This document shows positions 26,202 through 35,786 of a stretch of 64,000 nucleotides of DNA, piece after piece. A program made the translations under genes and the position numbers. How positions within the stretch are numbered: the stretch's first letter is position 1; the number at the start of each line of letters is the position of its first letter. The DNA is from Ruminococcus_G sp964621905. GTDB taxonomy: Bacteria; Bacillota; Clostridia; Lachnospirales; Lachnospiraceae. The stretch covers positions 1 to 64,000 of the forward strand of contig CAZUNG010000010.1 in NCBI GenBank assembly GCA_964621905.1, in the 5' to 3' direction. The notes under the pieces are model-generated. The model was given only the letters and a program-made list of their open reading frames with translations. It ran no database searches and was not told the origin of the DNA.

Positions 26202-26657
26202 TCAGGACTGCGGCACTGCCTTTGACAGTGCCGTTTTTATTGCTTCTAAAAGTAACATGGAGGTATACTTGTTATCATCTTCATAGGTGATATTTTCTGT
26301 GGACTGCTTTTCATAAATCTGTTCTGCAAGTGCATCGAGTGTAGGCTCCATGAGGGGGTACATTGCAGTGGCGCTCTCACTGAGATTGATCAGCTCAATG
26401 GAATTGATGTGATCAGAATCTACAGTTACCTGCACATCGAAGGTATTGTCATTCAGCTCGATGGAAGTCGTGTAGACTCCGGCGACATATTGCTGCTCCA
26501 CGGTCTCTTCGGTTGTGGCGGCACTGGTCGCGGCACTCTTTTTCGGCCCGAACATGACAAAGAGAAGAATAATCAGCAAAATGGCAAGGGTGAGAAAGAT
26601 AGCGGTATAAATAACTTCTTTCATATGTAATACGACGATTTTCGTTTTTGAACTCAT
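26202..26657 (-). CDS. Membrane-anchored protein with degenerate FMN-binding-like domain
   Basis: A 151-residue protein. After a short polar start there is one membrane helix (AIFLTLAILLIILLFVMFG, about 18-36), an Ala/Thr/Glu-rich stalk, then a domain of about 95 residues. YVAGVYTTSIELNDNTFDV, HINSIELINLSES and YTSMLLLEAIKTALSKA follow the order of the FMN_bind fold (RnfG/NqrC). The usual SGAT segment that carries covalent FMN is replaced by EDDNK, so flavin attachment is unlikely. GGAG 7 nt upstream favours ATG at 26657 over GTG at 26663. Convergent with nadE. Function unknown. Confidence 0.7.
   Translation of the reverse strand: MSSKTKIVVLHMKEVIYTAIFLTLAILLIILLFVMFGPKKSAATSAATTEETVEQQYVAGVYTTSIELNDNTFDVQVTVDSDHINSIELINLSESATAMYPLMEPTLDALAEQIYEKQSTENITYEDDNKYTSMLLLEAIKTALSKAVPQS
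26209..26239. terminator. Terminator between convergent nadE and the anchored-protein gene
   Basis: CGGCACTG pairs with CAGTGCCG around a 7-nt loop, with five T on the plus side. It lies over the last codons of the minus-strand gene. Confidence 0.8.
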
Positions 26658-26834
26658 AGACACACTCCTTTTCGTATTCTCTTTATTATCATATTAGGGA
26701 AGGGACAAAAATATGCATGGGGATGCAGCGGCTTTTTCTAAATCCAAGTCTGTGGTATAATTATAAAAACAGAAAGTTAAGATCCATGGTAAATTGTTGG
26801 AGAACGAGAAAACACAGCGGCAAAGGAGAATCAC

Positions 26835-29800
26835 ATGGCATTACATCTTATAACAGGCAGTTCCGGGGCAGGGAAATCTTATACGGTCTGTCAGAGGATC
26901 ATCAAAGAATCCATGGAAAATCCCAAACGGGAATACCTGATACTGGTTCCTGAACAGTTCACGATGCAGACGCAGAAAGAAGTTGTCGATCTGCATCCCG
27001 GGCATGCTGTTTTGAATATTGATATTTTAAGCTTTCAAAGACTTGCTTACCGGATATTCGATGAAGTCGGAGGGAATCTGAATCCTCTGCTTGATGATAC
27101 CGGTAAATCCTTTGTGCTACAGAAAATAGCACAGCAGCAAAAGCAAAAGCTGGGATTTCTAGGAGCTAATTTGAAAAAACCGGGTTATATCAATGAGATG
27201 AAATCTATGATATCCGAATTGATGCAGTATCAGATCAGTCCGGAAGGGATCACGGATCTGATGGAATGTGCCGGGGAACAGTCACTGCTGTACCGGAAAT
27301 TATCGGATGTCAAAATCATTTATCAGGAATTTACCGAATATATGAAAAGCCGTTATGTCACACCGGAGGAAGTACTGGATGTGTTGTGCCGTGTGATCAA
27401 ACGTGCTGACAGTCTGAAAGGGAGTACGGTAGTGCTGGATGGGTTTACCGGTTTTACACCGGTACAGTATCAGGTGATCCGGCAGCTTTTGCCGATGTGC
27501 CGTGATGTGTATGTGACGGCTGCACAGGATGAAAAAAATCCCGCGTTTCAGAAAAACAAAACACAGCAGCTGTTTTCCATGAGCCATGATATGACACGGC
27601 GTCTGATGAGTCTTGCTGTGGAGGAACACGTGGAGATTGCGGAAACCGTGCATATCGATGGACGAAAGAACGGCAGATTTGCCGCTGCGCCTGCGCTTGG
27701 TTTTCTGGAATCTCATCTGTTCAGGCGGTCAGCCGGCGGATATCCCAAGAAACCAGAGGAAATTCATATCCGGGCAGCCGCCAATCCACTGGAAGAGATG
27801 GAGTGGACGGTTCGCATGATTCACCGGCTGATCCGCACAAAAGGACTGAGATACCAGGATATCGCGGTGATCACAGGTGATCTTGGCGGATATGAAAGTT
27901 ATGTGGTGCAGGCTTTTGAAAGAGAACAGATTCCCTGTTTTATTGACCGTAAGCATTCGGTTCTCATGAATCCTTTTGTGGAGTATGTCCGGGCTGCACT
28001 TGATATGCTGATCACGGGATTTCGGTATGAGGGGGTGTTCCGCTATCTTAGAACCGGAATGTCCGGCCTGACAGCCGATGAAATCGACACGCTGGAAAAT
28101 TATGTGATTGCGCTTGGCATCCGGGGATTTAAACAGTGGAACTTGCCCTGGACACGGACATACCGGGGGATGCAGGAGAAAGATCTCACAGAGGTTGAAA
28201 GGATACGGAAAAAATTTCTTTCGGAAATCAAAGACTTTACAGAAGCGTTCAAAGGAACAAACGGAACGGTGGCGGAGAGGACGGAGGCACTCTACCGCTT
28301 TATTGTAAAGTCTGGTATTCAGGAAAAATTAAAAGTCCGCGAGCTGGAATTTAAAAGACAGGGAAAGCAGGCACTGGTCAAAGAATATGCACAGATCTTT
28401 GGAATTATTATGGGAATGCTCGATAAACTGGTGGATGTGCTTGGGGATGAAAAAGTTACCAGACAGGAATACCAGCAGATTTTGGAAGCTGGTTTTCTTC
28501 AGGTTCAGGTGGGAATTATTCCGCCGACTGCAGACCAGGTTATGGTTGGAGACGTAAAGCGTACGCGTCTTGCAGCTGTAAAAGTCCTGTTTTTTGTCGG
28601 CGTCAATGAAGGGGTGATTCCGCAGCGTCTGGAAAGCTGTGGGATTTTGACAGAGCCTGAGCGGGAGCTTTTGAAAGCGCATGATATTGAACTTGCACCT
28701 ACCATGAGGGAAGATATCGGAATTCAGCGGTTTTATCTGTATCTGATTCTGACGAAACCATCGATGGAACTTTATATGTCTTACGTACACATGAAAGCAA
28801 ACGGAGAGACGGCGGCGCCTGCTTATCTGATCGGTACGATCCGAAAACTGTTTCCCGGACTTTGTGTGGAGGAGGACAACCGGATAGAAGCGGACTATCT
28901 GGCGCTGGAGACGCCAAGACAGGGGCTGGACCTCCTGATTCAGGGGCTTTCTTGGGCAGCGCAGGGGGAGGAAGATGCCAGATGGGAGGAACTGTTCAGA
29001 TGGTATTGGGGCAGGGAAGAGTACCAAAGGATGGCAGGCAGGCTGGTGGAGGCGGCATTTTATGAAAAACCGCAGGACAGCATCGGAAGAGCTGCAGCAC
29101 TTTCACTCTACGGAAGGGAGCTGAAAAACAGTGCGACGCGGCTGGAAACATTTGCGGCCTGTGCATTTGCGCATTTTCTGCAGTATGGACTGAGGCTTTC
29201 TGAGCGTGTCCGCTATGAGTTTAAAGCGATGGACATGGGGAATGTACTGCATGAGGCGCTGGAACGTTTTGCTCGTCTTTTGAAAAAAGAGGGACTGTCC
29301 TGGAAGGAGCTTTCCAAAGCGGATGCCGAACGGCTGCTTAATGCGAGCGTGGACGGATTGTTTGAGGAGTATGGAAATACGGTGCTAAAAAGCACCGCCA
29401 GAAACAGGTATATGATCCGGCGCTGCAGACGCCTGTTGGAGCGGAGTATCTGGGCACTGCAGGAACAACTGAAATGCGGAGATTTTGAACCGAGTCGTTT
29501 TGAGGTGTCTTTTGCCTTGCAGGAGGAACTGGATGCGGCTCAGTTCCAGCTGGATGAAGAGACGAGGCTGAGACTGCAGGGCAGGATAGACCGTGTGGAT
29601 ACGTATGAAACCAGGGAAGACTGTTACGTAAAAGTAATTGATTATAAAACAGGGAACCGTTCACTGGATCTTGCCGAGCTGTATCACGGCCTTTCACTTC
29701 AGCTGGTGGTGTATCTGAACGCTGCTCTGGAACTGGAGAAAAAAGAACATCCGGATAAACAGGTGCATCCGGCCGGGATTTTTTATTATCAGATCAAAGA

Positions 29801-30257
29801 CCCTCTGATTTCCGGGGAATGGCAGGAGAGTAAAACACTGATTGAACAGAATATGATGAAAGAACTGCGAATGAACGGGCTTGCAAATGCAGACCCGGAG
29901 GTTCTGAAAAAGCTGGATCATACGCTTGACGGAACCGAACGAAAGACTTCCCGGGTGTTCCCGCTGTCACTGAACAAGGACGGAAGCTGTTCTAAAGCAT
30001 CGTCAGTGATCCGGGAAGAACAGTTTATGGCGCTGTCCTCTTTTGTAAATGATAAAATAAAGGAGCTGGGCAGAAAAATCATGGACGGAGAGGCGGATAC
30101 CAATCCATATCAGATTGGTCAGAAACATGCGTGTGAATACTGTGCTTACCGCTCAGTGTGTGGATTTGATGAGCGTATCCGTGGATATGAATACCGCAGG
30201 CTTCCCCAGTTTTCTGATGAAGAACTGTGGGAAAAGCTGAAAAGGGGGGACAGGTAA
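26835..30257 (+). CDS. addB: ATP-dependent helicase/nuclease subunit B
   Basis: Part of AddAB, the Firmicutes counterpart of RecBCD that processes double-strand breaks for recombination. 1140 residues. The N-terminal Walker A GSSGAGKSYT (residues 8-17) is followed by YLILVPEQFTMQTQ. The C-terminal nuclease domain has the catalytic KVIDYKTGNRS. The iron-sulfur cluster ligands are a Cys in the FAACAFAHF segment and the C-terminal CEYCAYRSVC. The stop overlaps the addA start by one base (TAATG). Confidence 0.97.
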   Translation: MALHLITGSSGAGKSYTVCQRIIKESMENPKREYLILVPEQFTMQTQKEVVDLHPGHAVLNIDILSFQRLAYRIFDEVGGNLNPLLDDTGKSFVLQKIAQQQKQKLGFLGANLKKPGYINEMKSMISELMQYQISPEGITDLMECAGEQSLLYRKLSDVKIIYQEFTEYMKSRYVTPEEVLDVLCRVIKRADSLKGSTVVLDGFTGFTPVQYQVIRQLLPMCRDVYVTAAQDEKNPAFQKNKTQQLFSMSHDMTRRLMSLAVEEHVEIAETVHIDGRKNGRFAAAPALGFLESHLFRRSAGGYPKKPEEIHIRAAANPLEEMEWTVRMIHRLIRTKGLRYQDIAVITGDLGGYESYVVQAFEREQIPCFIDRKHSVLMNPFVEYVRAALDMLITGFRYEGVFRYLRTGMSGLTADEIDTLENYVIALGIRGFKQWNLPWTRTYRGMQEKDLTEVERIRKKFLSEIKDFTEAFKGTNGTVAERTEALYRFIVKSGIQEKLKVRELEFKRQGKQALVKEYAQIFGIIMGMLDKLVDVLGDEKVTRQEYQQILEAGFLQVQVGIIPPTADQVMVGDVKRTRLAAVKVLFFVGVNEGVIPQRLESCGILTEPERELLKAHDIELAPTMREDIGIQRFYLYLILTKPSMELYMSYVHMKANGETAAPAYLIGTIRKLFPGLCVEEDNRIEADYLALETPRQGLDLLIQGLSWAAQGEEDARWEELFRWYWGREEYQRMAGRLVEAAFYEKPQDSIGRAAALSLYGRELKNSATRLETFAACAFAHFLQYGLRLSERVRYEFKAMDMGNVLHEALERFARLLKKEGLSWKELSKADAERLLNASVDGLFEEYGNTVLKSTARNRYMIRRCRRLLERSIWALQEQLKCGDFEPSRFEVSFALQEELDAAQFQLDEETRLRLQGRIDRVDTYETREDCYVKVIDYKTGNRSLDLAELYHGLSLQLVVYLNAALELEKKEHPDKQVHPAGIFYYQIKDPLISGEWQESKTLIEQNMMKELRMNGLANADPEVLKKLDHTLDGTERKTSRVFPLSLNKDGSCSKASSVIREEQFMALSSFVNDKIKELGRKIMDGEADTNPYQIGQKHACEYCAYRSVCGFDERIRGYEYRRLPQFSDEELWEKLKRGDR

Positions 30258-33200
30258 TGGGTGTGAAATGGACAAAGGAGCAGGAGCAGGTGATCAGTCT
30301 GCATGATCGTGATATTCTGGTCAGTGCTGCTGCGGGTTCCGGAAAAACAGCGGTTCTGGTGGAACGCATTCTGACCATGGTCACACGAAGTGAGAATCCG
30401 ATCGATATTGACCATCTTCTGATTGTGACATTTACCAGGGCCGCTGCCGGGGAAATGAAAGAAAGAATTTTGACGGCACTTGATGACAGGTTGTCAAAAG
30501 ACCCGGAAAATGAGCATCTGAAGCGGCAGGTGTCCTATATCCATAACGCACAGATCAATACAATCGACGGGTTCTGTGCATATGTGATTCGCAATTATTT
30601 CCATATGATAGATCTGGACCCCGGTTATCGGACCGCGGATGAAGGCGAACTGAAGCTTTTAAAAGCGGATGTGATCGATGAGGTTTTGGAGGAAGCGTAT
30701 GACATTGGGAGTGATGAGTTTCACCAGCTGGTAGAGTGTTATGCATCCGGGAAGACAGATCATGTTCTGGAAGAGCTGATTTATCAGCTCTACGAGATGT
30801 CAATCAGTCACCCGTGGCCAAAAGAGTGGCTCATCGGCTGCAGAAAAGTATACGATGCAAAGACAAAGGAGGAGTTGTTCGCCTCTTCGTGGATGGAGCT
30901 TTTCTGGAAGGATGTAAGGCAGAAGATTCAGGAAGCTGTTTCACAGACTGAGGAAAACATGAAGACAGCGCAGTCGGAGGATGGTCCGTACGCGTACCTG
31001 ACGGCATTGGAAGCGGACCGTGCGTTCCTTCATCGTTTAAGCGGTGCGGATGATTATGATGAGATATGGAATTTGCTGAAAGAGCATAAATGGGAGCGTT
31101 TATCTGCGAAAAAGGATGCCGCCGTATCCGAAATGCAAAAGGAACAGGTAAAGGCGGGAAGAGAGACGGTCAAGGAGATCATAAAGGAACTGCAGAGTCA
31201 GTATTTTATCATGACGGGGGAAGCGGTTTTTCAGTGTATGCAAAGCTGTGCGCCTGTGGTAGGCAGCCTTGTTGATCTGACGCTTGCTTTTTCTGAACGG
31301 TTTGAACAGAAAAAGAGACAGAAGAATCTGCTGGACTTTACCGATATGGAGCATTTGGCACTTCAGATCCTCGTTGAGAAGAAAGAAGACGGAAGCTGTG
31401 TCCGTTCCCAGGCGGCAAAAGAACTTTCCCTGCAATTCGAAGAGATACTGATTGATGAGTATCAGGACAGCAATTACGTTCAGGAAATGCTTCTGACAAG
31501 TGTATCCAGGCATGAAGATGGAATCTGCAATATCTTTATGGTAGGTGATGTCAAGCAGAGCATTTACCGGTTCCGCCTGGCAAATCCAGAATTATTTCTG
31601 GAAAAGTATGAGACGTACACGCTGGAAGAGAGCGGCAGACAGAGAATCGATCTCCACAGAAATTTCAGAAGTCGAAAAGAGGTTCTGGGATTTGTCAATC
31701 TGTTGTTTGAGCAGCTGATGAGCCGTTCTTTTGGCGGCGTTGCCTATGATGAGAGTGCGGCGCTGTATCCGGGTGCAGAATATCCGGAAGGAAACGACCC
31801 TCAATTTCCCAAAACAGAAGTACTGATGCTGGAAACGGACAGCGAAGACGTAAAAGAAGAAGGGATGTCGGGTGAGGCCAGGGAACTGGAGGCACGTATC
31901 ATAGGCCAGAGGATCCATGAACTGGTGGGCAGAGAACAGGTTTTCGACGGACAGATAAAAGCATACCGGCCGGCCCGTTATTCTGACTGTGTCATTCTGC
32001 TGCGCACGATAAGCGGATGGGGGGAAACTTTTGGCAAAGTACTTCAGGCAATGGGGATACCAGCGAATGTGACCACGAGGACCGGGTATTTTACGGCGCT
32101 TGAGATTGTGACACTGCTCAATTACCTCCATATCTGTGATAATCCTCGGCAGGATATTCCGTTTACGGCGGTACTGCACTCGCCGATTGCGGCTGTATCT
32201 GCAAAAGAACTGGCTGACATTCGCAGGGAATTTCCGGAAGGGAAACTGTATGACGGATGCAGGCGTTATCTGGATGCAGGCGAAAATGAGAAGCTAAAAG
32301 AAAAGCTTAAGAGATTTTTTGCTGTATACGGGGATATCAGAGAACGCGTGGCATATACACCGATCCACGAACTGATCCTTGCAATACTGAGTGAAACTGG
32401 ATACGGTCAGTACGTAAGAGCCATGCCTGCAGGTGAACAGCGTGCGGCAAATATCAGGATGCTGGTAGAAAAAGCCAGAGATTATGAAAAGACAAGTTAC
32501 CGGGGGCTTTTTAATTTCATCCGGTATATTGAATATCTGCAGAAGTATGATGTTGACTTTGGGGAAGTAAATATCGCCGGTGAAAATGAAAATACAGTCC
32601 GCATTATGAGTATACACAAAAGCAAGGGGCTGGAGTTTCCGGTTGTTTTTCTGGCAGGAATGGGAAAAAAATTTAACCTGCGGGATATGAATTCCGGCAT
32701 GATTGTACATCCGGATTATGGACTGGGTGTGGATTTCATTGATCCGGGTCAAAGAATTAAGATGCCGACACTGCTCAAAGGAGTCATTCGTCATCAGCTT
32801 ATGATGGAGAACCTGAGTGAGGAAATGCGTGTGCTCTATGTAGCGCTGACAAGGGCGAAAGAAAAATTAATCCTGGCGGGTACAATCAGCCGGCTGGAAA
32901 AGAGAGTGAGAGAGTGCAGTGGTCTTCTCGGTCGGGAAGCGCCTGAGATTCCCATGAGGATGCGGGAAAAAGGGCGTGATTATTGGTCATGGATACTGCC
33001 CTCACTTGTGAGGCACAGAGCATTTCTGCCAGTTCTTGAAATGTTTGAAATTCCGGTAAATGGCAGGAAGGAAATCCAAAAGGAGAATGCAGATCTTGTG
33101 CTGAAGATCCTGACACTGCAGGAACTGACGAGCGGGGAAGTCTGGCGCCAGGCCTCAAGGCAGGTGATAAAAAGCAGGTTCCTTGAATGGGATGAACGGA

Positions 33201-33922
33201 AAACGTATGATCCGCAGATGAAACAATTGTTGGATGAACGGTTTTCATTTTCCTATCCCTATGAAAAACAGCAGCATGTTCCTGTAAAGCTGACTGTATC
33301 CGAGCTGAAGCAGGAGTATTCCGCGGAGCAGGGAGAACCGTTGTATTTTCAGCCGGATATCATACCTCTAATCCCCCGGTTTATCGAAAAAAGAGAACCG
33401 GTTTTAAAAGGAGCAGACCGTGGAACCGCATACCATCGCGTGTTTCAGCTGCTGGATTACCGCAGTGCGGACAGCACGGAAGGTGTCAGGCAGCAGCTTT
33501 TGGCGATGGAAGCTGCAGGGAGGATCACGGAGACTATGAAGCTTTGTATTGATCCCGAAGACATCACAAGATTTGTGCTTGGTTCGCTGGGGATTCGGAT
33601 GAAGGCTGCCCAGCAGGAAGAACGCCTGTTTCTTGAGCAGCCGTTTGCCATGAGCATCCCTGCATCGGAAAAAGATCCGGATTTTCTGGACTGTGATACT
33701 ATTGTGGTGCAGGGGATCATTGATGCGTTTTTTTATGAAGATGGCGATATCGTTCTGGTGGACTATAAGACGGATCAGGTTCAAAGTGCACGGGAATTGA
33801 CGGACAAATACCGCAGTCAGCTGGATTACTATGCGCAGGCACTTATGCGGACAACCCAAAAACGAGTAAAAGAGAAAATCATATATTCCGTTACGCTCGG
33901 AAAAGAAATCGTATGTGAATGA
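30257..33922 (+). CDS. addA: ATP-dependent helicase/nuclease subunit A
   Basis: A UvrD-type 3'-5' helicase with a C-terminal RecB-like nuclease, partner of AddB. 1221 residues from the ATG at 30257. The Q-motif WTKEQEQVI precedes Walker A AAAGSGKTAVLVERI near residue 27. Helicase motifs include IDEYQDSNYVQ, DVKQSIYRFR and MSIHKSKGLEFPVV. The nuclease motif is GIIDAFFYEDGDIVLVDYKT near 1160. Coupled translation with addB through TAATG is clear. The MATE gene follows after 11 nt. Confidence 0.97.
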   Translation: MGVKWTKEQEQVISLHDRDILVSAAAGSGKTAVLVERILTMVTRSENPIDIDHLLIVTFTRAAAGEMKERILTALDDRLSKDPENEHLKRQVSYIHNAQINTIDGFCAYVIRNYFHMIDLDPGYRTADEGELKLLKADVIDEVLEEAYDIGSDEFHQLVECYASGKTDHVLEELIYQLYEMSISHPWPKEWLIGCRKVYDAKTKEELFASSWMELFWKDVRQKIQEAVSQTEENMKTAQSEDGPYAYLTALEADRAFLHRLSGADDYDEIWNLLKEHKWERLSAKKDAAVSEMQKEQVKAGRETVKEIIKELQSQYFIMTGEAVFQCMQSCAPVVGSLVDLTLAFSERFEQKKRQKNLLDFTDMEHLALQILVEKKEDGSCVRSQAAKELSLQFEEILIDEYQDSNYVQEMLLTSVSRHEDGICNIFMVGDVKQSIYRFRLANPELFLEKYETYTLEESGRQRIDLHRNFRSRKEVLGFVNLLFEQLMSRSFGGVAYDESAALYPGAEYPEGNDPQFPKTEVLMLETDSEDVKEEGMSGEARELEARIIGQRIHELVGREQVFDGQIKAYRPARYSDCVILLRTISGWGETFGKVLQAMGIPANVTTRTGYFTALEIVTLLNYLHICDNPRQDIPFTAVLHSPIAAVSAKELADIRREFPEGKLYDGCRRYLDAGENEKLKEKLKRFFAVYGDIRERVAYTPIHELILAILSETGYGQYVRAMPAGEQRAANIRMLVEKARDYEKTSYRGLFNFIRYIEYLQKYDVDFGEVNIAGENENTVRIMSIHKSKGLEFPVVFLAGMGKKFNLRDMNSGMIVHPDYGLGVDFIDPGQRIKMPTLLKGVIRHQLMMENLSEEMRVLYVALTRAKEKLILAGTISRLEKRVRECSGLLGREAPEIPMRMREKGRDYWSWILPSLVRHRAFLPVLEMFEIPVNGRKEIQKENADLVLKILTLQELTSGEVWRQASRQVIKSRFLEWDERKTYDPQMKQLLDERFSFSYPYEKQQHVPVKLTVSELKQEYSAEQGEPLYFQPDIIPLIPRFIEKREPVLKGADRGTAYHRVFQLLDYRSADSTEGVRQQLLAMEAAGRITETMKLCIDPEDITRFVLGSLGIRMKAAQQEERLFLEQPFAMSIPASEKDPDFLDCDTIVVQGIIDAFFYEDGDIVLVDYKTDQVQSARELTDKYRSQLDYYAQALMRTTQKRVKEKIIYSVTLGKEIVCE

Positions 33923-33933
33923 GGGAGCAGGAT

Positions 33934-35274
33934 ATGATAAAAGATTTGACAAAAGGAAGCCCCAACAGGCTGTTGTGGATGTTTGCGCTGCCTATGCTGG
34001 GCAGTGTGATCTTCCAGCAGCTGTATAACATTGTGGACAGTGTGGTTGCGGGGAAATTTATCGGAGATGAGGCGCTGGCAGCGGTCGGCGCATCTTATCC
34101 AGTCACCATGATCTTTATGGCGGTGGCCATAGGTATGAACGTCGGATGCTCTGTAATCATTTCACAGCTGTTCGGAGCAGGTCAGCGCGGAAAGATGAAG
34201 ACGGCAATTTTTACTTCACTGATTTCCTCTGTGCTGCTCAGTCTTGTGATGACGATTCTGGGCCTGGTGTTCTGCAGCCGTCTGCTGCATCTGCTCAATA
34301 CGCCGGAAAATATTTTTCAGGATTCCAGAGTGTATCTTATGATCTACACAGCCGGGCTTCTGTTCGTGTTTCTGTACAATATCTGTACCGGAACTTTTAC
34401 AGCGCTCGGCGATTCAATGACACCGCTGTATTTTCTCATCGCATCGTCGCTTGGGAATATTGCATTGGACCTGTTTTTTGTGATTGGGCTGGATATGGGA
34501 GTGAGCGGTGTCGCATGGGCTACTTTCATCGCGCAGGGGATTGCTGCCGTTCTGGCGCTTGTCGTTCTGGTTTGGAGGCTTAGGAAAATTGAGACGCCGC
34601 CATATGAAAAGTTTTCGGTGCCGATGCTTGGCAGAATTGCGCGAATGGCAGTGCCAAGTATTCTGCAGCAAAGTTTTGTATCTGTAGGCAATCTGTTTGT
34701 GCAGGGAGCAGTGAATGGATACGGCTCCACGGTGATTGCCGGCTATTCTGCAGCCATTAAGCTGAATACCTTTACGATCACGCTGTTTACAACGTTGTCG
34801 AGCGCCTTATCCAGTTTTTCTGCGCAGAATATTGGTGCAGGATTGATAAAACGTGTCAGGCAGGGAATGCGTTCCGGCGTGTGGATCGCCCTCGTGGTTT
34901 CAGTTCCATTTACGGTGCTGTACCTGGTGTTCGGGGAAGGTGTCATGCAGATTTTTGTAAGCTCCTCGAGTACAGATGTGATTGCGGTTGGGAAAACATT
35001 TCTGGGCATCGTCGCTCCGTTTTATTTTCCAGTCAGCATTAAGCTGGTCTGCGACGGTGTGCTCAGAGGAGGGGAGGCGATTGCATGCTTCATGTTTACA
35101 ACATTTTCGGATCTGATACTGAGAGTGGTACTGGTTTTTATTCTTCCGCTGAAGTTTGGGTCAACTGGCATCTGGATGGCATGGCCGCTCGGGTGGATTG
35201 TGGCAATGATATTTTCGCTCTATTTTTATAAGAGGGAAAAATGGAATCACAGGAATCGGAATCTGGCCGGATGA
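33934..35274 (+). CDS. MATE-family multidrug/metabolite exporter
   Basis: A 446-residue integral membrane protein with about 12 helices in two repeats, of the DinF/NorM-like MATE family, which couples export to a cation gradient. Typical stretches are FALPMLGSVIFQQLYNIVDS and the second-repeat MAVPSILQQSFVSVGNLFVQ. GGGAG places the start at 33934. It follows addA closely and could be co-transcribed. The substrate cannot be inferred. Confidence 0.92.
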   Translation: MIKDLTKGSPNRLLWMFALPMLGSVIFQQLYNIVDSVVAGKFIGDEALAAVGASYPVTMIFMAVAIGMNVGCSVIISQLFGAGQRGKMKTAIFTSLISSVLLSLVMTILGLVFCSRLLHLLNTPENIFQDSRVYLMIYTAGLLFVFLYNICTGTFTALGDSMTPLYFLIASSLGNIALDLFFVIGLDMGVSGVAWATFIAQGIAAVLALVVLVWRLRKIETPPYEKFSVPMLGRIARMAVPSILQQSFVSVGNLFVQGAVNGYGSTVIAGYSAAIKLNTFTITLFTTLSSALSSFSAQNIGAGLIKRVRQGMRSGVWIALVVSVPFTVLYLVFGEGVMQIFVSSSSTDVIAVGKTFLGIVAPFYFPVSIKLVCDGVLRGGEAIACFMFTTFSDLILRVVLVFILPLKFGSTGIWMAWPLGWIVAMIFSLYFYKREKWNHRNRNLAG

Positions 35275-35300
35275 TGAAACAGGACTCAGCTGGCGAACGG

Positions 35301-35345
35301 AAAAAGAACGGATCGTGAATTGAATTTGCGTCGTTCTTTTTTTGT
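35301..35345 (+). terminator. Terminator after the MATE gene
   Basis: AAAGAACG pairs with CGTTCTTT around an imperfect inner stem, followed by seven T. Confidence 0.75.
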
Positions 35346-35376
35346 GCAAAAAAGAAAAAAGGTTATAAAAATATTG

Positions 35377-35446
35377 TTGACATATAATACTATATAACAT
35401 ATAATATTAATAATAAAACAATATTGAAAAAACTATAATATTATAG
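35377..35446 (+). promoter_or_regulatory. Consensus promoter and palindromic operator of the padR operon
   Basis: A perfect SigA promoter: TTGACA (35377-35382), 17 nt, TATAAT (35400-35405). Downstream lies a perfect 14-bp palindrome, CTATAATATTATAG (35433-35446), and related AT-rich half-sites fall inside the spacer. A perfect promoter covered by operators suggests strong expression that is tightly repressed, probably by the PadR protein encoded next. Confidence 0.7.
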
Positions 35447-35462
35447 AAAGACGGGTGATTGT

Positions 35463-35786
35463 ATGGTCTTTAACACAGGCGCGGCACTTCTGGACGCGAT
35501 CGTGCTGGCTGTAGTGTCGACGGAGGCGGAAGGAACATACGGATACAGAATCACACAGGATGTACGCCAGGTTTTGGAGGTGTCCGAATCCACATTGTAT
35601 CCTGTTCTGCGCAGACTTCAGAAAGATGAATGCCTGATGGTTTATGACCGTGAATTTGCAGGGCGCAACAGGAGATACTATAGAATAACGGAAAAGGGCA
35701 GTGTTCAGCTGCAGTTATATAAGCAGGAGTGGAAGAGTTATTCATCGAAGATCACGAAACTTTTTGAAGGGGGAGTAAGGAAATGA
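35463..35786 (+). CDS. PadR-family transcriptional regulator
   Basis: 107 residues, the compact PadR form with a winged helix (GTYGYRITQDV, SESTLYPVLRRLQKDECL, RRYYRITEKG) and a short C-terminal dimer helix. It begins the operon with DUF1700, DUF4097 and PspC genes, an arrangement widespread in Firmicutes. Its stop overlaps the DUF1700 start by 4 nt (ATGA). It likely represses its own operon in response to envelope or antibiotic stress; the inducer is unknown. Confidence 0.93.
   Translation: MVFNTGAALLDAIVLAVVSTEAEGTYGYRITQDVRQVLEVSESTLYPVLRRLQKDECLMVYDREFAGRNRRYYRITEKGSVQLQLYKQEWKSYSSKITKLFEGGVRK

Noticed and set aside
28329..29027. Minus-strand ORF of 232 codons inside addB
   Set aside because: Long only because addB lacks the reverse-frame stops there; no ribosome site, domain or promoter, and addB is unambiguous.
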